Below, one piece after another: positions 1 to 8,291 of a DNA stretch of 64,000 nt. The translations under genes and the position numbers were made by a program. The notes beneath the pieces are model-generated. The model ran no database searches. It was not told the DNA's origin and saw nothing but the letters and a program-made list of their open reading frames with translations. Position 1 is the stretch's first letter, and every line of letters begins with the position of its first letter. The DNA comes from JAWKVD01 sp041398225 (GTDB taxonomy: Bacteria; Pseudomonadota; Alphaproteobacteria; Caulobacterales; Hyphomonadaceae): the NCBI GenBank assembly GCA_041398225.1, contig JAWKVD010000013.1:1-64000 (forward strand), in the 5' to 3' direction.

Positions 1-387
1 AGACAGACGGTTCACGCCCGCCGCGGCGAAGTCCGCGAGCGTGTCTTTGTCGTCAGGGTTGGCCTCAAGACTGATTTCGGCGTTCGGGGCGAATCCCCAA
101 AGGCGGTCCACTTCGCCGATCAATTGCTCGACCTGCTCTCCCGTCATCAGCGACGGCGTGCCGCCGCCAAAGAAGAGGCTGTCGACGGCACGGCCGCCGG
201 AGCGGCGGCGCCACCCCGCGAGATCGTCGACGATCGCATCGAAGAGCGGCGCGACGTCCCGCGTCTTCGCCGCAAAGACGTTGAAGTCGCAATAGGGGCA
301 GATGCGCCGGCAATACGGCCAGTGCACATACACGCCGAAGCCGCGCTCCATCCCCGCGTCCGGTGGCGATTCAGACGTCCCGTACAT
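1..387 (-). CDS. hemW: HemW-like radical SAM protein, N-terminal part (cut by window edge)
   Basis: The reading frame runs off the left edge. It reads VHWPYCRRICPYCDFNVF near its start, which has the CxxxCxxC cluster-binding cysteines of radical SAM proteins with the extra cysteine typical of HemW, then LFFGGGTPSLM and later EANPDD. HemW is known as a heme chaperone, formerly called oxygen-independent coproporphyrinogen oxidase-like. Two in-frame ATGs are possible, at 387 and 351; the latter begins only six residues before the VHWPYC motif and may be the true start. In many proteobacteria hemW follows rdgB, and here rdgB lies 2.2 kb upstream on the same strand. Confidence 0.85.
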   Translation of the reverse strand, partial: MYGTSESPPDAGMERGFGVYVHWPYCRRICPYCDFNVFAAKTRDVAPLFDAIVDDLAGWRRRSGGRAVDSLFFGGGTPSLMTGEQVEQLIGEVDRLWGFAPNAEISLEANPDDKDTLADFAAAGVNRLS

Positions 388-460
388 TGGTGCTCACATT
401 TGCGGACGACACTGCATGGGATCGAGCACGCCGAAGCCGAACGTGCAAGTCTTCACGCAC

Positions 461-2107
461 CTAGCCGAGGTTTTTCGCCTCTGTCGCGCCGGCCGAAACG
501 CGCGCCATACGACGCGCGCGAAGCGATTGCGGCTCGGACGCCTGTTCGCGGCCCGGGTCGCGCCGGTCGACCTTCCTCCGCTTCAAGGTGAAGACGATGC
601 GCGCGCCGCGCCGGAACGAAGAATCGACATGTATGTCGCCGCCATGCGCCAGAATGATCTTCCGGCAGGTGGCCAGACCGATGCCGCCGCCAGCCGCCTG
701 CGATGCGCCGGGGCGCGTCAGCGGATCGAAGACGGTCGCCGCAATCTCCGGATCGAATCCGGCGCCGTTGTCCTCGAAGACGATCCGCCAATGTTCCGAG
801 GTCGCCTCGGCGTCGATACGTACGGCCAGGGGGAGGTCGTCGCGCGCATGACGAAGGCTGTTGGCGACGAGATTCTGAAACACCGTGGCGACGAGCGCTG
901 AATCGCACACGATATGAATATCCTTCAGCAGGCGGACATTGGCCCGGCGTCGTTCGATCTGCGGCTGGATGTTCCGTATCGCGGAGCGCAACACCTCGCT
1001 GAGATAGCAGTCGCTCATGTGGACCGATTTGTGCGCCGAGCGCGCGAAGGTCAGCATCGCCTCGACCTGACGCGGCAGATCGGCGGCGCCTTCGGTGATG
1101 CGGCGAACATACTTGGCGGCCAGATCGGGCCGGCCGGATTCGACGGCGTCCTGCAGCAGCTCCGCATAGATCAGGACGTGCCGCACCGGCGCCTTCAGAT
1201 CGTGAGCCGCGGCGCTCGCAAAGTGTTCAAGCGCTTCGTTTGCGCGGGCGAGATGCGCCGCCTGCTCGTTGGCTTCGGTCTGCCATTCGCCGATCAGCTC
1301 GCCAAGCCGCCAGACAAGCGCGCCGCCCACCAGCATGGCGACGGTTGTGATCAAGGCGAGCGCCGCATCCGCCGCCCGCGTATGCGTCTGCGCAAATGCA
1401 AGGCCGGCGGCGACCGATATGACAGGCATCATGACCATGAACGGCAGAGCGCGGCGCAACATGCGGCCGCGCAGGCTCGGCTCAAGGATCGCGGCGCCGT
1501 AGGGCAGCCTCGGGTGCAGGAACACGCAGGCGGCCTGCAGCCACGCCAGCAGGAACGCCGTGTGCAGCGCCATCGAACCGAACGTGCCCGTCAACACGAA
1601 CTGGCGTTGCGCGTCGAAGGTCAGCACGCACAGACGGTAACAGGGCAAGGCCAGACCCAACATGGCGAGGAAGCCCGTAAGGCGCGGGCGTTCCGGCCAC
1701 ACGATCATCAGGATATAGGCCGAGGCGGCGAGGATCAGACAAAGCGATGTTCCGGTCGAAGGCGCTCTCAGCCATTCCGGCCAGCTCGCTTCGCGCGCGC
1801 CGACCAGCAGATAGAAAGTGGAAACCGCCAGGACGAGCACGCTGATCAGGAGCGCGGCTCGCTCGGCGCCCCGCGAGGTCCGCAGCGACAGCAGACAAGC
1901 CAGGGCGAGCGCCATGAGAGACAAAGCCGTCGCCGGCTTCATGGTCGGAAGGCCGGGAACGACGTCGCGCAGGCCGGACAATCCGATTCCCCAGCCGGCG
2001 AGGAAGACCAGGGCCGCCGCGCTGCCGATCGTAAGCGCGTGATACTCCAGATTGGTGAGCGGGGATTCCGTGGGAAGGTGAAGGTGTGCGTTGAGATTTC
2101 GGCGCAT
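461..2107 (-). CDS. Membrane sensor histidine kinase
   Basis: 548 residues. The first ~270 contain about seven or eight hydrophobic segments, giving a membrane-embedded sensor of unassigned type. A HisKA box with phospho-acceptor His302 (AAHDLKAPVRH) follows, then an HATPase domain with N box NLVANSLRHA and G boxes EDNGAGFDP and GGGIGLATCRKI. The domain order is that of phytochrome-type orthodox kinases without a receiver. The gene for a single-domain response regulator lies just upstream on the same strand (2120-2521), 12 bp away, so the two are likely one operon and a cognate pair. The basic C-terminal tail of about 40 residues is low-complexity. The signal sensed is unknown. Confidence 0.9.
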   Translation of the reverse strand: MRRNLNAHLHLPTESPLTNLEYHALTIGSAAALVFLAGWGIGLSGLRDVVPGLPTMKPATALSLMALALACLLSLRTSRGAERAALLISVLVLAVSTFYLLVGAREASWPEWLRAPSTGTSLCLILAASAYILMIVWPERPRLTGFLAMLGLALPCYRLCVLTFDAQRQFVLTGTFGSMALHTAFLLAWLQAACVFLHPRLPYGAAILEPSLRGRMLRRALPFMVMMPVISVAAGLAFAQTHTRAADAALALITTVAMLVGGALVWRLGELIGEWQTEANEQAAHLARANEALEHFASAAAHDLKAPVRHVLIYAELLQDAVESGRPDLAAKYVRRITEGAADLPRQVEAMLTFARSAHKSVHMSDCYLSEVLRSAIRNIQPQIERRRANVRLLKDIHIVCDSALVATVFQNLVANSLRHARDDLPLAVRIDAEATSEHWRIVFEDNGAGFDPEIAATVFDPLTRPGASQAAGGGIGLATCRKIILAHGGDIHVDSSFRRGARIVFTLKRRKVDRRDPGREQASEPQSLRARRMARVSAGATEAKNLG

Positions 2108-2119
2108 GCCCTGTCGCCC

Positions 2120-2521
2120 CTACATCCCGTCCGGCAGTTTGTTCATTGTCCAGTACTGGCAGATGGCCGAAACCATGTTGCGGTAGCCTTCGAGAGAGGC
2201 CGGCTTCTCGAGATAGCCGTTGCAGCCCGAGGCGTAGGCTCTGCGGACATCGTTCTGCAGGGCCGAGCCCGAGCACATGATCACCGGGACGCTGTCGCCT
2301 GTTCCACGGATGGCGGAGAGAACATCAAACCCGTCGAGCTCCGGCATTTTGATGTCGAGCATGATGATGTCCGGACGGCTCGCCTGAACGCGCTCGAGCG
2401 CATTGCGCGACTTCGCCTCCGTTTCGACCTCGACGCATCCGCAGGCCTCGAAGGCCAGCGACAACAGCTCCCCGCACCGGGGATTGTCGTCGACGATCAG
2501 AACCTTCCGCAACTTCGTCAT
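2120..2521 (-). CDS. Single-domain response regulator
   Basis: 134 residues from the ATG at 2521; an upstream TTG would add 15 residues of non-homologous sequence. The acidic pair is Asp11-Asp12 (LIVDDNP), the phospho-acceptor is Asp56 (IIMLDIKMPELDGF), and the switch Thr/Ser (IMCSGS) and Lys (LEKPASL) are present. There is no output domain, so it acts by protein contact or in a phosphorelay. It is probably transcribed ahead of the histidine kinase immediately downstream and phosphorylated by it. Confidence 0.88.
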   Translation of the reverse strand: MTKLRKVLIVDDNPRCGELLSLAFEACGCVEVETEAKSRNALERVQASRPDIIMLDIKMPELDGFDVLSAIRGTGDSVPVIMCSGSALQNDVRRAYASGCNGYLEKPASLEGYRNMVSAICQYWTMNKLPDGM

Positions 2522-2608
2522 GGCGCCCCAGCAGCATGGCGTTCGTCCAACGGATGCTAACAGCACTCGAGTGCTGCGCCAACCCGTCGCACCCCATTCG
2601 CGGCGGCC

Positions 2609-3247
2609 TTAATTGTTAACGTTCCCGTTGATCCAGTTCAGGAATTTCGCGAACGCCGCCGCACGATGACTCATCGCGTGTTTGCGTGCAGGTTCCATTT
2701 CCCCGAACGTCTCAGTTTCATTCTCCGGGACAAACATGGGATCGTAGCCGAACCCTCGATCGCCCCGGGGCGGCCAGACGATCTGACCCCGGACATCGCC
2801 TTCGAACACCTCGCAGCGCCCGTCCGGCCAGGCCAACGCCAGCGCGCATGTGAAGCGCGCGCGCTTGTCGACATCGCCCTCCCCGTCGGCTTCCTCGGCC
2901 AGCGCGTCGTTGACTTTGCGCATCGCGACCGTGAAGTCCTTTTCAGGCCCCGCCCAGCGCGCGGAATAGACGCCCGGCGCGCCCGCAAGCGCATCGACGG
3001 ACAAACCTGAATCATCCGCCAATGCCGGGAAGCCCGCTCCTTGCGCCGCCGCGAGCGCTTTCAGACGCGCATTGCCCTCGAAGGTGGTTTCGGTCTCCTC
3101 GGGTTCAGGCAAACCCAGTTCGCCGGCCGAAACGACCTCGTACCCCAAGGGCACCAGCAGATCCTGCAACTCGACCAGTTTTCCCGGATTGTGGGTGGCG
3201 ATAACCACCCGTCCCTTCTCAAGCCCGCTCGGCCCCTGGTTCGACAT
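2609..3247 (-). CDS. rdgB: Non-canonical purine NTP pyrophosphatase (RdgB/HAM1)
   Basis: 212 residues, a normal length for the family. ATHNPGKLVEL near the N-terminus binds the phosphates. DDSGLSVDALAGAPGVYSAR carries the catalytic Asp pair, and FGYDPMFVP and AMSHRAAAF close the nucleotide pocket. The enzyme hydrolyses dITP/XTP to the monophosphate and pyrophosphate, keeping deaminated purines out of DNA. It stands upstream of, and in the same direction as, the two-component genes and hemW. The stop lies beside a TTAATTGTTAAC stretch. Confidence 0.95.
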   Translation of the reverse strand: MSNQGPSGLEKGRVVIATHNPGKLVELQDLLVPLGYEVVSAGELGLPEPEETETTFEGNARLKALAAAQGAGFPALADDSGLSVDALAGAPGVYSARWAGPEKDFTVAMRKVNDALAEEADGEGDVDKRARFTCALALAWPDGRCEVFEGDVRGQIVWPPRGDRGFGYDPMFVPENETETFGEMEPARKHAMSHRAAAFAKFLNWINGNVNN

Positions 3248-3430
3248 GGTTAAACATCCCTCCGTATGCTTCCATGTGTTTGCCCATGGACGGATATATT
3301 GAATTTCGATATGAAGGTTGCCTGATCAGGTAAAAGTCCCGGATAGTCCGGGCTCGGGGCGGCGCCGGGACGAACCCGGTTCGCGGGGCGGACAGCGCAA
3401 AGCGCGCCGCCAGAGAGAGGTTTTGAAAGC

Positions 3431-3967
3431 ATGCGCGCTATCGGCCGCGGCTCGATATCGTCGATCCTCAAGATCACCGTGGACGTCGCGTGGGTCATCG
3501 CCTGCGCTCTTCTGGGTTTCATCTGGATCATAGCGATCCTGTCGCTGATAGCGATGCTGCGCGGCCAGGGAATGATCCCCGGTTTCGAGATCGAGATTTC
3601 GCGTCCGAACGAAGTCATCGTCTGGACGCTGAACGGAACCGTGCTGGCCGTCAGCGCGATGATCGTCTGTTCCTACCTGCGCGGGATTTTCGAAACGCTT
3701 GTCGCCGGCGATCCGTTCGTGCCGGACAATGCACGCCGACTGCGCTCCATCGCGCTCGTCGTGGCGGTCATGGAGATCGCGCGCCTGACGATCGCAATCG
3801 TGGTTCAGGTCGCCCTCAACGCGCTTGGCGTCACCCCCGACGACGGCACGCAACACTTCATCACGCCGAACCTTTCGGTGTGGTTCTCCGTTCTAACCCT
3901 GTTCGTACTGGCGCAGGTGTTCCGCGAGGGCGCCGCGATGCGCGAAGAGCAGAAGATGACGATCTAG
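3431..3967 (+). CDS. DUF2975 membrane protein
   Basis: 178 residues with four hydrophobic segments (about residues 20-45, 60-85, 105-130 and 150-170) and short polar links, the layout of DUF2975 proteins. A loop with LVAGDPFVPDNARRLR between segments two and three is characteristic. It precedes a small Cro/CI-type regulator (4041-4328) on the same strand, 73 bp away. This pairing of DUF2975 with an XRE protein recurs in many bacteria; the molecular function is not established. Confidence 0.8.
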   Translation: MRAIGRGSISSILKITVDVAWVIACALLGFIWIIAILSLIAMLRGQGMIPGFEIEISRPNEVIVWTLNGTVLAVSAMIVCSYLRGIFETLVAGDPFVPDNARRLRSIALVVAVMEIARLTIAIVVQVALNALGVTPDDGTQHFITPNLSVWFSVLTLFVLAQVFREGAAMREEQKMTI

Positions 3968-4040
3968 GCGCGTTCCATGCATTTCCGCTCGAGACGTTCT
4001 CAGGACGTCGTTAACCAGCGAGGGTAGACTAGGCACACTG

Positions 4041-4328
4041 ATGGCGATTCGCGTCACCCTCGACCGGGTCCTTCTGGACCGCCGGATGTCGCTCACCGAG
4101 CTGGGCGAACGCGTGGGAATCACGCTCGCCAACCTGTCGATTCTCAAGACCGGCAAAGCCAAGGCGATCCGCTTCTCGACGCTGGAAGCCCTGTGCCGGG
4201 AACTCGACTGCCAGCCGGGCGATATTCTGGTGTGGGAGCCTGGCGAAGCGTCCGAGGAAGACGCCGACAGCGAGGAAGACGACTCGCCCCGCTCTCGCCG
4301 CACCGGAAAGGCCGTCGCGGCGGAATAG
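4041..4328 (+). CDS. Cro/CI-type HTH regulator paired with DUF2975
   Basis: 95 residues. The helix-turn-helix spans about residues 10-60 (RVLLDRRMSLTELGERVG followed by ANLSILKTGKAKAIRF) and ends in LCRELDCQPGDILVW, typical of the short YozG-like XRE proteins that accompany DUF2975 genes. An acidic tail rich in Glu/Asp/Ser follows. It probably regulates its own transcription unit with the upstream membrane protein; no operator could be assigned. Its stop is 3 bp from the stop of a convergent pseudogene. Confidence 0.82.
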   Translation: MAIRVTLDRVLLDRRMSLTELGERVGITLANLSILKTGKAKAIRFSTLEALCRELDCQPGDILVWEPGEASEEDADSEEDDSPRSRRTGKAVAAE

Positions 4329-4330
4329 CC

Positions 4331-4922
4331 CTAGGCTTCGACCAGCACCGCGCGCCGTCTCCAGACCAACACGACATAGACAAGACAGAACAGGCCCACC
4401 GCGCCGGGAAACAGGACGGTCGACAGGGACCGGTTTTCGAGGGCCAGAATCGACAGCGCATTGCGCGCGGCCATGACCGCGTAGAAATAGATGCGGTCCT
4501 CGTGCGGACGTCGCCACGCCTTCATGAAAGACGGACCGAAGCCAAGAAGGTCGACCGTCGTCAGAATGACCACGGCCCACAGCGCATCACTGGTCAACGC
4601 CCAGACCGGAAGCGCCAGAAAGGCGCCGCCGAGAAACAGCCAGTCGCCGCGCGTGATCGAAGCGTCGCCGCGTTTGACATAGGCGAGGATCGCCATCGCG
4701 GCCGAGATGAGGCCCGAGAGACCGATCGGCCATGCGCCCATGCCGCCGCCTTCCGCCATCTGCGCGACAAACGCCAGAAAGGTCGTCGTCGCCCACACCA
4801 CCCATGAGAAAGCGTGCGGGCGCGTGCGTCCCTGGAACGGATCGGGAGCGCATATAGGGCGCATAGGCGGCGATCGTGAGCGCGAAGCCGAACGCCGTCA
4901 GCGCTTCTCTCCAGCCTTCCAT
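4331..4922 (-). pseudogene. Frameshifted multi-pass membrane protein
   Basis: Two overlapping frames belong to one protein. The N-terminal piece starts at the ATG at 4922 (MEGWREALTAFGFALTIAAY) and the C-terminal piece is in another frame (RPHAFSWVVWATTTFLAF onward, 160 residues, five hydrophobic segments). The switch falls at about 4845-4860, after APYMRS, and needs one extra base or a two-base loss. The family is an uncharacterised bacterial membrane protein with a PHxFSW motif. It lies 12 bp downstream of the decayed NUDIX gene, so two neighbouring genes are both broken. A sequence error here is possible. Confidence 0.7.
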
Positions 4923-4934
4923 CGGGTTCTCTAT

Positions 4935-5586
4935 TTACGCGAAGCCAGCCAGAGCCCGGCGATGAGACTTGGAATCGGCGTATGCGCCGGCGCGACAGCG
5001 CTTGAGGAATGTCTTGCGCGGCACCTCCACACGGCGGATCGCTTCGTTCTCGGCCGCCACGCCGGGCAGCGTCGGGATCAGCCAGATCGTCGGGCTTCAC
5101 CTTCGTAGAACAGGTGAACCCGTTCCAGCCGCGCCGGGCGAAGCGTAGACGGTCGCGATCGGGCATCTTGCGGGCGCGGTAGCCGGTTTCCTCGAGAAGC
5201 TCTCGGCGCATGCACGCTTCGCTCTTCGCCCTCCTCCACCGATCCCGCCGCCAGCTCCAGCAGGTATCCCGACCCCTTTTCGGCCGCGGCGATGCGGAAT
5301 TGCTCGGTGAGGATGACGACATCGCGTTCGACGTCGTGGATCAATGCGGCCGCTGTCTCCACGATCGAAAATCTCGCGCTCGGGACATGATCGTACCGGC
5401 GAGAGCCGTCCAGGGGCGTGTCGAACGAGAAGCGCGTCTTCCCAGACCCGGTATTTGCCCTGATACGCCCAAAGTGCGCGTTTCGACCGTTACGATGCGC
5501 TGGTCCTCAGCGCTCTCGCGGGCGTCTTCGCCACGCTTCTTCTTGCCCGCACTCATCTTGCCCGCACTCATCTTGTCAGCACTCAC
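4935..5586 (-). pseudogene. Decayed NUDIX hydrolase (ADP-sugar pyrophosphatase-like)
   Basis: Pieces of a NUDIX protein appear in all three minus-strand frames, in order. An N-terminal piece starts at a GTG at 5586. ALIHDVERDVVILTEQFR leads to LELAAGSVEEGE, then a one-base loss near 5220 shifts to EACMRRELLEETGY, which completes the NUDIX box. Short pieces PIATVYASPG, ERVHLFYEG and VKPDD follow in changing frames, and the end is ENEAIRRVEVPRKTF to the stop at 4935. At least four indels lie within 400 bp. Its start overlaps the stop of the beta-lactamase gene (GTGA). Confidence 0.75.
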
Positions 5587-6506
5587 CGCCCGAACCTTTC
5601 CGCGACCCGCCGCGCGACCTCAGCATGAGCCGCCGCCTTGGCGGCTGCATCGGCGGAACTCTCGCTGATATAGCTGGCGATGGCGATGGGCGCGCGCCCG
5701 GCGCGGCCTTCCGGCCAAACGATCGCGACGTCATTGTGGGCGCCTGCGCCGCCCGTTCCGGTCTTGTCGCCCGCGATCCAGCCATCCGGCAGTCCCGCGC
5801 GCAGGCGGTCCAACCCGGTCGAGCATGCGATCATCCAGTCGATGAGGCGGTCTCTCTGCGGAGCCGACAACACATCGGTCTCATGCAGAAAACGCAGGAG
5901 CGTCCGGGCCATTGCGTGCGGCGTGGTCGTGTCGCGCGGATCGCCCGGCGCGTTTTCGTTGAGCTCCGGCTCGCGACGGTCCAGCCGCGTGACGCCATCG
6001 CCGTTCGAGCGCAAAAAATAGGTCAGGCCTTGCGGCCCCATCACGCCTTCGAGAAGCAGGTTGGCGGCGGTGTTGTCGCTCACCGTCACCGCAGCCTCGC
6101 ACAACTCCCCGATCATCGCCTCCGCGACGCCGGCGAGACCGTCCAGACGCCGCCCGGGGTCCTCCAACATGGCCCTGGTCACGGGCGCGTAGGCCAAGAG
6201 ATCCTTCGTCGAGAACAGAACCTTGTCGTCAAGCTGGGGACCGCCATGCCCCGCCATGTTCAAAACGCCTGCGGCAAGCAGCCATTTGAAGGTGGAGCAC
6301 ATGGCGAAGGCGTCGTTGGCGCGATTGGTCATCATCATGCCCGTCGCGGCGTCGATGGCGCAGACGCCCAGCCGACCGCCCAACCGCGTCTCGATGTCGG
6401 CGAACGGCGCATCCGGTTCCGCCGCAGCCGGAGCGCCTGCGCACCCGGACAGGATCGCAGCGCCGCCGAAGATCGCCGCCTCGCGCCGTGTGATCCGCAT
6501 CCGCAT
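5583..6506 (-). CDS. Class A serine beta-lactamase
   Basis: 307 residues with every class A motif: Ser71-x-x-Lys74 (CSTFK), SDN at 143-145, the general base Glu181 in PELNE, and KTG at 248-250. The N-terminus has twin arginines (RITRREAAIF) and a lipobox-like LSGC at Cys22, so export may be by Tat, possibly as a lipoprotein. It hydrolyses beta-lactams in the periplasm; substrate range cannot be read from sequence. It sits among housekeeping genes with no insertion sequence or integron nearby, which argues for an intrinsic chromosomal enzyme. There is no AmpR/BlaI-type regulator next to it. Confidence 0.92.
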   Translation of the reverse strand: MRMRITRREAAIFGGAAILSGCAGAPAAAEPDAPFADIETRLGGRLGVCAIDAATGMMMTNRANDAFAMCSTFKWLLAAGVLNMAGHGGPQLDDKVLFSTKDLLAYAPVTRAMLEDPGRRLDGLAGVAEAMIGELCEAAVTVSDNTAANLLLEGVMGPQGLTYFLRSNGDGVTRLDRREPELNENAPGDPRDTTTPHAMARTLLRFLHETDVLSAPQRDRLIDWMIACSTGLDRLRAGLPDGWIAGDKTGTGGAGAHNDVAIVWPEGRAGRAPIAIASYISESSADAAAKAAAHAEVARRVAERFGR

Positions 6507-6522
6507 CCCCCAAGCTGACCGA

Positions 6523-7236
6523 CTAGCCCAGAACCGCCCTTTGCGCCTCGAACAGTTCGGAACATCCCTTGTCCGCGAGGCTCATCAGGCTCTCGAACTC
6601 GGCGCGCGAGAAGGACCGCTGTTCGCCGGTTCCCTGAATCTCCACGATCTGACCGTCGCTGGCCATCACGAAGTTCGCATCGACCTCGGCGCCGGAATCC
6701 TCCGGGTAGTCGAGATCGAGAACCGGCGTTCCCTGAAACACGCCGCACGAGATCGCCGCGACCTGAGCCCGGAGCGGCACTTCCTTGATGACGCCCTCCT
6801 CCACCAGATAGCGACACGCGAGCGCGAGCGCGACATAGGCGCCGGTGATCGCCGCCGTGCGCGTGCCGCCGTCGGCCTGGAGAACGTCGCAATCGAGCGT
6901 GATGGTGTTTTCGCCGAGAGCCTTCAGGTCGGTGACCGAGCGCAGCGCACGTCCGATCAGCCGCTGAATCTCCTGGGTGCGGCCCGACTGTTTGCCGGAC
7001 GCCGCCTCGCGCCTGCCACGAGTATGGGTCGCGCGCGGCAGCATGCCGTATTCGCCGGTCACCCAGCCCTCGCCCTGCCCCTTCTTCCAGCGCGGAACTT
7101 CCTGGGCCCAGCTCGCCGTGCACAGGACATGGGTGTGCCCGAATTTCGCGAGGCAGGAGCCTTCGGCGTAGCGGCTGAAGCCCGGTTCGAGGCTGACCGT
7201 GCGCATCTGATCGGGCGTCCGTCCGGAGGGTCTCAT
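6523..7236 (-). CDS. rph: Ribonuclease PH
   Basis: 237 residues from the ATG at 7236 (MRPSGRTPDQMRTVSLEPGF), the normal RNase PH start; a longer frame to 7341 has no family support. Diagnostic stretches are GHTHVLCTAS, GWVTGEYGMLPRATHTR with the phosphate-site arginines, RLIGRALR, and CDVLQADGGTRTAAI. The enzyme removes 3' nucleotides from tRNA precursors using phosphate. In alphaproteobacteria rph often lies close to rdgB and hemW; here they are separated by the beta-lactamase and decayed genes. Confidence 0.96.
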   Translation of the reverse strand: MRPSGRTPDQMRTVSLEPGFSRYAEGSCLAKFGHTHVLCTASWAQEVPRWKKGQGEGWVTGEYGMLPRATHTRGRREAASGKQSGRTQEIQRLIGRALRSVTDLKALGENTITLDCDVLQADGGTRTAAITGAYVALALACRYLVEEGVIKEVPLRAQVAAISCGVFQGTPVLDLDYPEDSGAEVDANFVMASDGQIVEIQGTGEQRSFSRAEFESLMSLADKGCSELFEAQRAVLG

Positions 7237-7383
7237 GTGGCGCTTCCTGCACTGAAGGTTCGTATCCGGCGCCAGCCTTACCGGCTCGACCGCGCACGGC
7301 CAAGCGCGCACGGCCCGCATCTTGCTGCGTGATCCGATCAACGAGCGGCCGGAACAAGGCCCGCCGAGGGAGGTTGGTTAATC

Positions 7384-7659
7384 ATGGAGACGGATCCCGT
7401 CAGACCGCCAGAACCGTCCGACGCCCCGATGCGGACCATGGATTTCGCCATGATCAGCGGGCTGGTCATCTTCGCCGCGGCCCTTCTGGCCTTTGTCGCC
7501 GGCGACCTGCGGACGCTTGCGACCCCCAACCTGCACCTCGCGACCGTGCTGGCGATTGTGGGCGGGGCGGCGTTTGCGCTCACGCCGGCCATCGCCCTGA
7601 TCGTGCTGGCCTGGCGCATGTGGGGCGCGGGCGCCGACAAACGGCCCCAAGGCCGCTAG
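7384..7659 (+). CDS. Small two-TM membrane protein, unknown
   Basis: 91 residues. A polar proline-rich N-terminus is followed by two hydrophobic segments (about residues 22-42 and 55-78) and a short basic tail. I do not recognise the family. It is transcribed away from rph. Nothing in its 280-bp downstream gap identifies a partner. The composition fits the neighbouring chromosome. Confidence 0.55.
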   Translation: METDPVRPPEPSDAPMRTMDFAMISGLVIFAAALLAFVAGDLRTLATPNLHLATVLAIVGGAAFALTPAIALIVLAWRMWGAGADKRPQGR

Positions 7660-7939
7660 CGCCCGCCGGGATTTGGCGACCTTGTTACCTGCGGGACAAC
7701 CCGCAGCCCGCCGCCTGCGACGCCCGGTTATTCCCGAACCAATTCGGCGCGAGCCATTCAGCGCGACATAACTCTTCCCATTTCGAGCGGACTCGGCTGT
7801 CCGGCGCGCACTTATATGCCCCCAGAGATACGCTCTCTTCAGGTTTTCTGCACTGAAATGGCCCGGATGCGGCCGAGTGAACGCTTTTCATTCGATCGTG
7901 ATCAGGATAAACGCGGTTCGCTATTCCGGGAGTTTTTTC

Positions 7940-8281
7940 ATGGCCAGCCATTCCGACGCCCCCCTCAGCGCATCCGAGGCCCCGCCCGCCCACACCGACG
8001 CCTATATGGACATGAGCGCTCACCGCGCCATGTGGAAGGCGTTCGGCATGTTCGCGACCTGGGGGTCGCTCTTGCTCATGCTGGTGCTGGGCTATGCGGT
8101 TTTCACGATCACCATGAACGTTCCGTGGCTCGGCGCCATGATCGGCCTCGCCGTGTTCGGCATCCTCGCCGGAATGGTGATGAAGCTCGGCAACGCCTGG
8201 ATCGCCACGGTCGCCGGTCTGTGCGTGCTCGGCCTGATCATCGAGGGCTTCATCGCTCTCGGCTCTGCGCTGTTCGCCTGA
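7940..8281 (+). CDS. aa3-type cytochrome c oxidase subunit IV-like protein
   Basis: 113 residues from the ATG at 7940. The DAYMDMSAHRAMWKAF stretch just before the first membrane segment matches the alphaproteobacterial bacterial-type subunit IV signature. That family usually has one TM, whereas this protein has three hydrophobic segments (about 38-58, 62-80 and 85-110), so the domain is extended. It lies 10 bp upstream of pntAA, as is common in this class, and is probably co-transcribed with the transhydrogenase operon. Its role in the oxidase is accessory. Confidence 0.75.
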   Translation: MASHSDAPLSASEAPPAHTDAYMDMSAHRAMWKAFGMFATWGSLLLMLVLGYAVFTITMNVPWLGAMIGLAVFGILAGMVMKLGNAWIATVAGLCVLGLIIEGFIALGSALFA

Positions 8282-8291
8282 TCGCCAACCG

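Noticed and set aside
5583..6506. Beta-lactamase as acquired mobile resistance
   Set aside because: No insertion sequence, integron or repeat nearby; codon use matches neighbours; operon-like packing with chromosomal genes.
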